A stretch of DNA of 22,748 nt, from positions 1 through 22,748 of the forward strand of contig JALNWG010000035.1 in the NCBI GenBank assembly GCA_023231005.1, written 5' to 3'. The DNA is from Bacteroidales bacterium. Its GTDB lineage: Bacteria; Bacteroidota; Bacteroidia; Bacteroidales; FEN-979. A program made the position numbers and the translations under genes. Shown piece after piece: positions 1 to 5,600 of this stretch; position 1 is the stretch's first letter; each line of letters opens with the position of its first letter. The notes beneath the pieces were generated by a model. That model worked only from the letters and a program-made list of their open reading frames with translations, ran no database searches and was not told the DNA's origin.

Positions 1-78
1 ACTGAATTGGCTATACTTGTTTTTTGGGGTTGTACTAAATTAGCTATAATAAATTCATTTTCATCATAAATCGCTATA
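1..78. repeat. Three degenerate 15-bp direct repeats
   Basis: ACTGAATTGGCTATA (1-15), ACTAAATTAGCTATA (34-48) and TCATAAATCGCTATA (64-78) are related. The first two differ at two positions. The third is more diverged and shares mainly the GCTATA end. Starts are 33 and 30 bp apart. They could be short accessory-region repeats or the edge of an element that continues to the left of the window. In one minus-strand frame they read as repeated Ile-Ala-Asn/Ile, so they could also be part of a coding repeat. Function unknown. Confidence 0.35.
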
Positions 79-99
79 CATTGATAAAATTATTTCACC

Positions 100-178
100 T
101 TCCCATGGAGCGTATCCTTTAGGTAACATTCTCCATTGAACCCTGCTTTTTACACAAGGTAAAGCAGGGTATTCATGA
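100..178 (-). pseudogene. IS5-family-like transposase fragment (frameshifted)
   Basis: On the minus strand, 150-100 encodes KSRVQWRMLPKGYAPWE. This closely resembles the conserved N-terminal segment of IS5-type transposases (pattern KxGxQWRMLPxxFxPW). The stretch just upstream, 178-152, encodes IMNTLLYLV in a different frame; in intact relatives this hydrophobic segment directly precedes the KxGxQW motif. One extra base near 151 separates the two frames, so a single-base frameshift has broken the gene. Downstream of 100 the homology stops and stop codons follow. No start, no DDE residues and no terminal inverted repeats were found, so this is a short relic and not a mobile element. The motif match is direct; the family name is from memory of the motif. 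Confidence 0.6.
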
Positions 179-280
179 TTTATTGCTGTACCCTAACTGT
201 GTCCAGCAGTGTCAGTCTAAAATGGGCGGACGATTGGGGAAAATTATTGGGGAAGGGATACTCTTTTTTTAAGAAATGAT
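179..280. other. Non-coding accessory stretch with a 13-bp tandem duplication
   Basis: No credible gene is seen here. ATTGGGGAA occurs at 233-241 and again at 246-254, a 13-bp period. It is probably decayed sequence between the transposase relic and the small ORF at 281-520. On the minus strand it lies upstream of the relic, so it could include the missing 5' part of that gene, but no transposase-like peptide could be read from it. Confidence 0.35.
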
Positions 281-520
281 CTAAATCACGGTCAGATCAC
301 GCGCTTTTATGTGCTCGATTTTCCCATCTTTGAAGAAAATTAATTCTTCATTATCTTTTTGTTTTTCAAGAACCAGCTTTTTAAATGAAATAGTAAGGCC
401 TTTCATGATGAGCTCTGGAAAATTATGTTCCTGTGATTTATTCTCGGGTTCCATGTCCTTAATATTTTTGGAATATATTGATAGTTTGTATTTTAATTCA
501 TTTTTTTCAATCGATCCCAT
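281..520 (-). CDS. Small putative partner protein of a zeta-toxin-like kinase
   Basis: This encodes 79 aa, rich in Lys and Glu, with no signal peptide or membrane segment. The central and C-terminal part (GLTISFKKLVLEKQKDNEELIFFKDGK, split here as GLTISFKKLVLEKQ and NEELIFFKDGK) recalls the short proteins that neighbour zeta-toxin-family kinases in Bacteroidota, which have a 'GLxxSxxxLvxxK...lVxxxdGKI' pattern. That resemblance is from memory, not an alignment. The Met at residue 23 (start at 454) is an alternative and perhaps better start, because the first 22 residues overlap another reading frame and do not look conserved. The gene lies just downstream of, and overlaps by 28 bp, the broken kinase ORF at 493-657 on the same strand. 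It may be an antitoxin left behind after its toxin was lost. The function is inferred. Confidence 0.5.
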   Translation of the reverse strand: MGSIEKNELKYKLSIYSKNIKDMEPENKSQEHNFPELIMKGLTISFKKLVLEKQKDNEELIFFKDGKIEHIKARDLTVI

Positions 521-657
521 GTGTCCGGATTATGAATTTTAGCAATCTCATCAGCATTTACATATTCCCTGCATTGAAGAATTTCAGGGAATATTGTAAA
601 AGATGCAGTAGTTTTTCCAGCGCCATTACATCCACCGATAATATATAAATTCAACAT
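493..657 (-). pseudogene. Truncated zeta-toxin-like P-loop kinase remnant (54 aa)
   Basis: An ATG at 657 opens a 54-codon frame ending in TAA at 495-493. The N-terminus, MLNLYIIGGCNGAGKTTASF, carries a Walker A loop (GGCNGAGKTT, residues 8-17). It is followed by FPEILQC and VNADEIAK (residues 33-40), which is the typical start of zeta-toxin-family kinases of Bacteroidota. Intact members run to about 190-200 aa. Here residue 40 is joined directly to IHNPDTWDRLKKMN, which resembles the extreme C-terminus of such proteins (an Asn...Trp..Lys tail). The simplest reading is an internal deletion of roughly 140-150 codons that kept or restored the frame. It has lost most of the kinase fold and cannot be an active kinase. 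A TAAATTTG promoter box lies 29 bp upstream, so it could still be transcribed. Confidence 0.6.
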
Positions 658-685
658 GTAAAGTCAAACAAAGAATTTAATTATG

Positions 686-711
686 CAAATTTACAACTAA
701 ATCCTGTCAAA
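686..711 (-). promoter_or_regulatory. Possible Bacteroidota-type promoter for the kinase remnant
   Basis: The minus strand reads TAAATTTG at 693-686, an exact match to the -7 consensus TAnnTTTG. A TTTG at 711-708 could serve as the -33 element, but the 14-bp gap is shorter than the usual 19-21 bp. The -7 box ends 28 bp before the ATG at 657. Confidence 0.35.
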
Positions 712-775
712 TTTTCACCAGTTTGCTTTTGATGATCAAAGATCAATCTGAACAAAAAAAAATTTTGGTTCCTCA

Positions 776-802
776 ACCTTCCGGATTTTTAAAACCAGGA
801 AG
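776..802. repeat. Dispersed palindromic repeat, copy 1
   Basis: This is a 27-bp imperfect palindrome: CTTCC(GG) at 778-784 pairs with CC(A)GGAAG at 795-802 around a TTTTT/AAAA centre. It aligns without gaps to 3566-3592, with 22 of 27 positions identical. It ends 2 bp before the -33 box of the histidine kinase promoter. It could be a REP-like element or act as a terminator or insulator for readthrough. Confidence 0.55.
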
Positions 803-804
803 AC

Positions 805-835
805 TTTGTTATCAACATCTGATTCTGTACCTTTA
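805..835 (+). promoter_or_regulatory. Predicted promoter of the histidine kinase gene
   Basis: TTTG at 805-808 and TACCTTTA at 828-835 match the Bacteroidota -33 / -7 (TTTG, TAnnTTTG) arrangement. The 19-bp spacing is right, and only the last base of the -7 box differs. Transcription would start near 841, giving a leader of about 12 nt before the ATG at 854. Confidence 0.5.
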
Positions 836-853
836 TGGTCAAAACCGGAATAA

Positions 854-3565
854 ATGAACATCGATCCCTGCAATAAACAATTTGAAAATGCTCCCTTTGG
901 ATGGGCAACGCTTCAAATGAAAAACATTGGTTCCGCGAAACCTGTTACCTTGTCCTTTTCAATGGTAAACCCGGCTTTCGAAACCATAACCGGGCTAAAA
1001 TCTGTTGAGGTTCTCAACAAAGGCCTGTACGCGGTTTTTCAACCGCTTGTAGGCAATCCTGTTAATTGGGATGAATTTTATATTGTCCTTTCAAACAATA
1101 ACCATACAACAGAACTTGAAGTCTATTCTGAGTTGCTGCACCGGTGGTTAAGGATTCAATTTTATTTGTGTGACGAAAATACCTATACCGTCATTATTAT
1201 TGATATCACTACGGAGAAGCAGAAGATCGAAGATTTGGAAAACTTTTTTTCAATCAATTTCGATCTGTTTTGTATTGCCGATTTTGAAGGGAATTTCGTT
1301 AAAGCCAATGCTACATGGTCGGAAATTCTTGGTTATACTACAGAAGAATTGAGCCATAAAAAATTCTTGGATTTCATCCATCCAAACGATTTTCAGTCGA
1401 CTGTGGATGCTATCGGGAAGATGGCAAAACAAGGTGATACGACCGGGGCGATAACCCGTTTTTTAAGTAAAGATGGGGTCTATCACCATATTGAATGGCG
1501 GGCTTGCCTCCAAGCCAATCAGATTTATATTTCTTCGCGGGATATTACGGAAGTAAACCTTGCGAATGAAAAACTGAAAAAGCACAACGACCGCTTAAAA
1601 AGTCTCGTGAAGATCTTAGGGTATAAAACGATCGATATCCAGGCTTTTCTCGATTTTGCCTTGGATGAATTGGTGAAAACAACCAGCAGTAAATATGGAT
1701 ACATCTATTTTTACAGCGAGGAGCGGAAGGAGTTTGTTCTGAATTCCTGGTCAAAGGACGTGATGAAAGAATGCGCAATAGTTGAACCCCAAACAATTTA
1801 TTACCTTGATAAAACCGGAGTATGGGGAGAGGCTGTAAGACAACGGAAACCCATCATGATCAACAATTATGGAGAAGACCATCCGCTGAAGAAAGGCTAC
1901 CCCGAAGGACATGTTCATTTGAAACGGTTCCTTACCATCCCTGTTTTTTTTCTGGATAAAATTGTAGCAGTTGCCGGTGTGGCCAATAAGGAAGAGGAAT
2001 ACGACCAATCCGATGTTGTTCAAATGACCTTGCTCATGAACGATGTATGGAAAACCACGGAGCGGATCAAATCGGAACAAATCATTCACACTAATAACGA
2101 ATTATGGCGTTCCATCATCAATGCTTCGCCCAACGGGATTACCATGGCTACCCTCGAAGGAACTATAACAACTACCTCACAGGCAGCCATAACGATGTGG
2201 GGATATGATTCCGAAAAAGAGATCATAGGCAGAAATATTTTCGGGTTTGTTGATGAATCCTGCCATGAAATGGGCGCTTTTCAAATGGAGAAATTGCTGA
2301 GAGGCGAAAAAACAACGCTTTCCGAATATCTGATGGTCCACAAAGATGGTACTAAGTTCTTCGCGGAAGCAGATGGGGCATTAATGCGCGATAAACAAGG
2401 TAATCCTTCAAGTCTGCTTTTTGTTGTACGCGATGTAACCAAACGGAAACAGGCAGAAGAGGCTTTGCGGAAAAGTGAAGAAAAATACCGGTTATTGGTT
2501 GAAAACACCCACGACATCATTTATACCCTGAATCCCGAAGGCATATTTACATTTGTTTCGCGTGCTTGGATCAACCTGTTAGGGCATGATTTGGAAAATG
2601 TGATTGGAAAACCTTTCGCTCCCTTTGTCCATCCCGAAGACGTAGGTGTTTGCTTTGCATTCCTTCAGAAAGTGATTGAAACGAAAAAGCTACAAGAGGG
2701 AGTTGAATACCGGGTTCTTCATGTTGATGGAACATGGCGCTGGCATACAACAAGTGGGGCCCCGTTGAAAGATAATGCCGATAATATTGTAGGGTTTTAT
2801 GGTATTGCCAGCGATATTACAGAGCGTAAACTGGCCGAAGCAGAAATCAAAATCAAAAACGAACAACTTCAAAAACTGAATGCAGAAAAAGATAAACTCT
2901 TCTCCATCATAGCCCATGACTTGCGTAGCCCTTTCAGCCCCTTGCTTGGACTGACAGAAATAATGGTCAATGGCATCAATCAACTTGGAAAGGATGAATT
3001 GCTCAACCTTGCTGTCAACATAAAAAAATCGGCCGAAACTGTTTACCGACTTCTTGAAAACCTGCTCGATTGGTCACGGATTCAACGAAATCTGGTTGGA
3101 TGCGATCTTCAGTCCTTCCTTCTCGCTCCGATGATTGATCAAAACCTTCAGTTGTTTATGGAGTCGGCAACAAAAAAAGGAATCCTGATTAAACCTGTAA
3201 TTTCCGAAAACCTGATGGTTTGTGCCGATCAGAAAATGCTTGGTTCGATTATCCGGAATTTGGTTTCAAATGCCATCAAGTTTACCTGCAAAGGAGGCCA
3301 GGTTACAGTTTCAGCAAAGCAAACCGATGACCATTTTACCCTGATTTCTGTTTCTGATACCGGAATCGGAATGGAGAAAAATATGGTTGAAAAGATTTTT
3401 CTTTTCTCTGAAAATACGAGCCGACGGGGTACCGACGGAGAAAGCAGTACGGGATTAGGGCTAATCATCTGCAAAGACTTCATCGAAAAAATGGGTGGAA
3501 AAATATGGGTCGAAAGCAACGTGGGGGAAGGTAGTACATTCTATTTTACCGTTTTGTCATCTTAG
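854..3565 (+). CDS. Cytoplasmic multi-PAS/GAF sensor histidine kinase
   Basis: The 903-aa protein should autophosphorylate on His and pass the phosphate to a response regulator. Domains in order: a PAS-like domain (about 10-120), PAS (about 128-235, ending DITEVN), GAF (about 255-405), PAS (about 415-530, ending DVTKRKQAEE), PAS (about 543-658, ending DITERKLAEAE), a short coiled linker, HisKA (about 680-745) and HATPase_c (about 790-901). The phospho-acceptor is His688 in AHDLRSPF. The N box is NLVSNAIKF (Asn802, Asn806), the G1 box DTGIGM (Asp835), and the G2 box TGLGL (866-870). There is no signal peptide or membrane segment, so it probably senses an internal ligand or redox state. There is no receiver domain and no response regulator gene nearby, so it is an orphan and the partner is unknown. 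Its stop codon lies inside the left arm of a long hairpin. Confidence 0.93.
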   Translation: MNIDPCNKQFENAPFGWATLQMKNIGSAKPVTLSFSMVNPAFETITGLKSVEVLNKGLYAVFQPLVGNPVNWDEFYIVLSNNNHTTELEVYSELLHRWLRIQFYLCDENTYTVIIIDITTEKQKIEDLENFFSINFDLFCIADFEGNFVKANATWSEILGYTTEELSHKKFLDFIHPNDFQSTVDAIGKMAKQGDTTGAITRFLSKDGVYHHIEWRACLQANQIYISSRDITEVNLANEKLKKHNDRLKSLVKILGYKTIDIQAFLDFALDELVKTTSSKYGYIYFYSEERKEFVLNSWSKDVMKECAIVEPQTIYYLDKTGVWGEAVRQRKPIMINNYGEDHPLKKGYPEGHVHLKRFLTIPVFFLDKIVAVAGVANKEEEYDQSDVVQMTLLMNDVWKTTERIKSEQIIHTNNELWRSIINASPNGITMATLEGTITTTSQAAITMWGYDSEKEIIGRNIFGFVDESCHEMGAFQMEKLLRGEKTTLSEYLMVHKDGTKFFAEADGALMRDKQGNPSSLLFVVRDVTKRKQAEEALRKSEEKYRLLVENTHDIIYTLNPEGIFTFVSRAWINLLGHDLENVIGKPFAPFVHPEDVGVCFAFLQKVIETKKLQEGVEYRVLHVDGTWRWHTTSGAPLKDNADNIVGFYGIASDITERKLAEAEIKIKNEQLQKLNAEKDKLFSIIAHDLRSPFSPLLGLTEIMVNGINQLGKDELLNLAVNIKKSAETVYRLLENLLDWSRIQRNLVGCDLQSFLLAPMIDQNLQLFMESATKKGILIKPVISENLMVCADQKMLGSIIRNLVSNAIKFTCKGGQVTVSAKQTDDHFTLISVSDTGIGMEKNMVEKIFLFSENTSRRGTDGESSTGLGLIICKDFIEKMGGKIWVESNVGEGSTFYFTVLSS

Positions 3566-3600
3566 ACCTTCTGTGTTTTAAAAACCTGGAAGGTCTAAGA
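3560..3600. terminator. Long palindrome over the kinase stop codon; repeat copy 2
   Basis: TCTTAGACCTTC (3560-3571) and GAAGGTCTAAGA (3589-3600) are perfect 12-bp inverted arms. Inside them TTTT/AAAA and further pairs extend the stem, so nearly the whole 41 bp can fold. The kinase stop codon TAG (3563-3565) is in the left arm. There is no T-run after the stem, so it is not a textbook intrinsic terminator. Positions 3566-3592 align with the repeat at 776-802. It may end or stabilise the kinase mRNA, or be a REP-like dispersed element. A smaller CCGA/TCGG hairpin follows at 3606-3620. Confidence 0.6.
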
Positions 3601-3637
3601 ATCCCCCGAAGCTCTATCGGAATAATACTAAGTTTTG

Positions 3638-3645
3638 TATCTTTG
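3638..3645 (+). promoter_or_regulatory. Predicted -7 promoter box for the 3675 lipoprotein gene
   Basis: TATCTTTG exactly matches TAnnTTTG and lies 29 bp before the ATG at 3675. No good TTTG is seen at the -33 position. The predicted leader is about 24 nt. Confidence 0.45.
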
Positions 3646-3674
3646 AAGTTTTATAATAAGGAAGTGATTTTTCC

Positions 3675-4526
3675 ATGAAACGAAGATATTTTTCTATACT
3701 GGCGTTGACCGCAATGATATGCGGGTGCTTTTTGCTGACATCCTGCCTTCCGGAACGAAAAGTGGCACAGACTTTTATTCAAATGCCTCATTCTATCAAC
3801 TTACTCGTTTTTCCTCCTGAAATGGTGTACAAATACAATCATAAAGGAGAGATGGTAAAAGGATTTGATTCGCTTTCCGACAAGCAGCAGGACAGCGCCC
3901 TGTGGGTCGACAGCAAGTATATACAATTCCTCAGTGATAGCATTTTGTTGGAATCCTACATGAACCATTTTATCGACCAATTAAGAGCCCTTGGATTTAA
4001 TGTATACCTCTCGGATGCCATCGATTCATTTCTGGTGGCCGGGCCACAATCCTATCAACTGGAAGTTTCCCAGATACAATTGGATGAATATCTTTATCCA
4101 CTCAGGGATGAGCAACCTTATGAAGATACGGTGTATTCCAAAGTGTTTGACTTGAACGCCGTTGATTTCAGTTGTTGGTTCGACCTTTGTAAAGCCCATA
4201 CCCAAAAACCCAAAAAAACAGTGCTGTTTTCAGCTCATACGGCTTATGACAGCTTTGACGGAAGATTTTATCTTGATCCCTGGGTCAACACCGTTCACTA
4301 TAAGTATTCAATTGATTCGCTGAAGGTCAAAGATATTTACGAAATGGCTAACTATCTGGGTGAAAAACATGCAGGATACCTTTATGATTATTTCTTAAAC
4401 CAGTACGTAGCTAAAAATCTTCCGCAGGGCGAAATTATCCAATACTATTATCACTATGACCTCCGGGAAAAACGAATTATTCCGGTTGAAGAAGACGAAA
4501 TGTTCGAAATTCTCGGAACCAAATAA
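3675..4526 (+). CDS. Putative lipoprotein of unknown function
   Basis: The protein has 283 aa. The N-terminus MKRRYFSILALTAMICGCFL has a basic start and a hydrophobic core, followed by LLTSC with the lipobox Cys at residue 24, so lipidation and anchoring to the membrane, probably the outer membrane, are expected. The mature part is soluble, rich in Tyr and Asp, and has no repeat or enzyme motif that I recognise. It has a hydrophobic strand near 62-66 (NLLVF) and a conserved-looking FSAHTAYDSFDGRFY segment in the second half. I believe similar lipoproteins of unknown function occur in Bacteroidota, but I cannot name a family. It converges on tsaD, with 17 bp between the stop codons. The start is supported by the promoter box at 3638-3645 and by the signal peptide beginning at this Met. 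Confidence 0.8.
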   Translation: MKRRYFSILALTAMICGCFLLTSCLPERKVAQTFIQMPHSINLLVFPPEMVYKYNHKGEMVKGFDSLSDKQQDSALWVDSKYIQFLSDSILLESYMNHFIDQLRALGFNVYLSDAIDSFLVAGPQSYQLEVSQIQLDEYLYPLRDEQPYEDTVYSKVFDLNAVDFSCWFDLCKAHTQKPKKTVLFSAHTAYDSFDGRFYLDPWVNTVHYKYSIDSLKVKDIYEMANYLGEKHAGYLYDYFLNQYVAKNLPQGEIIQYYYHYDLREKRIIPVEEDEMFEILGTK

Positions 4527-4543
4527 TTTCGCTTCCTTGTTAC

Positions 4544-5560
4544 TTAGCTGCTTCTGGCATACGGTGCCACTTGCTGGTTGGAAAACTCCCCTTTCAGAAA
4601 TTTGTAATATCCTGCAATAGCGATCATGGCCGCATTGTCGGTGGAGTAGGAGAGGGAGGGGATGAAAACGTTCCATTGGTGGTGTAGCTGCCCGGCGAGG
4701 AGTGCTGTACGCAATCCGGAATTGGCTGAAACTCCGCCGGCAATGGCGATTTCACGAATTCCGGTACTGTTTGATGCTGTAACCAATTTTTGAAGAAGGA
4801 TGTCGATAATGGTTTGTTGAATGGAGGCAGCCAGATCGGCTTTGTTTTTCAAAATGAATTCCGGATCTATTTTCAACTGATCACGCAGAAAATAGAGGAT
4901 GGCGGTCTTGAGTCCGCTGAAACTGAAATTAAGTCCGGATATAACCGGCTTTGCAAAGCCAAATCGCTGGCCATCTCCCTGCTTTGCCAGCTCATCGATC
5001 ACGGGGCCGCCGGGATAGGGCAACCCCATAATTTTAGCCGCTTTGTCGAAGGTTTCCCCTGCCGCATCATCAATGGTTTGCCCGATCACTTCCATGTTGA
5101 ATGGTTCATGAACCAGTACGATCTGGGTATGGCCTCCCGAAACTGTGAGACAAAGAAATGGAAATTTCGGAATCGGGTTGGTATGGGCATCGTTTCTGAT
5201 GAAATGGGCCATGATGTGGGCATGCAGATGATTTACTTCAATGAGTGGAATGTTCAGTCCGAGGGCCATGGCTTTGGCAAAAGAGGTTCCTACCAGCAGC
5301 GATCCGAGTAACCCCGGCCCACGGGTAAAAGCGATGGCGGAAAGTTGTTTTTTACTTATATTTGCTTTTTGTATGGCGGTGTCAACAACCGGAATGATGT
5401 TTTGCTGATGCGCACGGGAGGCTAATTCGGGGACAACCCCTCCGAAATTTTTGTGAACCTCCTGTCCTGCAGTAACATTGGAACAGATAACATCATTGCA
5501 GATAATGGCTGCTGCCGTATCGTCACAGGAAGATTCGATGCCAAGAATATAGGTTTCCAT
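4544..5560 (-). CDS. tsaD: tRNA N6-adenosine threonylcarbamoyltransferase TsaD
   Basis: TsaD (Kae1/Gcp family) transfers the threonylcarbamoyl group from threonylcarbamoyl-AMP to A37 of tRNAs that read ANN codons. It works in the cytoplasm with TsaB and TsaE, neither of which is in this window. The 338-aa product begins METYILGIESSCDDTAAA, the canonical start. Other family signatures are FTRGPGLLGSLLVGTSFAKA, the metal-binding His pair in NHLHAHIMAHF, LTVSGGHTQIVLV, and AIAGGVSANSGLR near the C-terminus, and it has the usual length. A longer frame opens at 5581, but its extra MVLLRFL is not conserved, and a TAnnTTTG promoter box (5570-5577) lies within that stretch, so the Met at 5560 is preferred. 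The mRNA would then be nearly leaderless. It is divergent from tamB. Confidence 0.97.
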   Translation of the reverse strand: METYILGIESSCDDTAAAIICNDVICSNVTAGQEVHKNFGGVVPELASRAHQQNIIPVVDTAIQKANISKKQLSAIAFTRGPGLLGSLLVGTSFAKAMALGLNIPLIEVNHLHAHIMAHFIRNDAHTNPIPKFPFLCLTVSGGHTQIVLVHEPFNMEVIGQTIDDAAGETFDKAAKIMGLPYPGGPVIDELAKQGDGQRFGFAKPVISGLNFSFSGLKTAILYFLRDQLKIDPEFILKNKADLAASIQQTIIDILLQKLVTASNSTGIREIAIAGGVSANSGLRTALLAGQLHHQWNVFIPSLSYSTDNAAMIAIAGYYKFLKGEFSNQQVAPYARSS

Positions 5561-5569
5561 AAGAAAACG

Positions 5570-5577
5570 CAAAAGTA
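5570..5577 (-). promoter_or_regulatory. Predicted -7 promoter box of tsaD
   Basis: The minus strand reads TACTTTTG, an exact TAnnTTTG match, ending 9 bp before the ATG at 5560. Transcription would begin within a few bases of the start codon, which argues against the upstream start at 5581. A -33 TTTG is not clear; TTTT at 5598-5595 is the nearest candidate. Confidence 0.4.
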
Positions 5578-5600
5578 CCATAAAAACACTATCGAAAATA

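Noticed and set aside
1..89. 29-codon open frame on the minus strand leaving the window (reads ...IAIYDENEFIIANLVQPQ...)
   Set aside because: It has no start codon, follows directly on transposase debris, and is too short to tell from chance in AT-rich DNA. Extension beyond the window would decide.
4527..4543. Searched for a terminator between the convergent lipoprotein gene and tsaD
   Set aside because: Only 17 bp, with no inverted repeat.
4790..5311. 173-aa open frame on the plus strand
   Set aside because: It is antisense to tsaD, whose motifs cover the whole stretch, and has no recognisable domain.
5561..5581. Upstream start for tsaD giving MVLLRFL before METYIL
   Set aside because: The family begins at the METYILGIESS position, and the only good promoter box (5570-5577) lies inside the extension.
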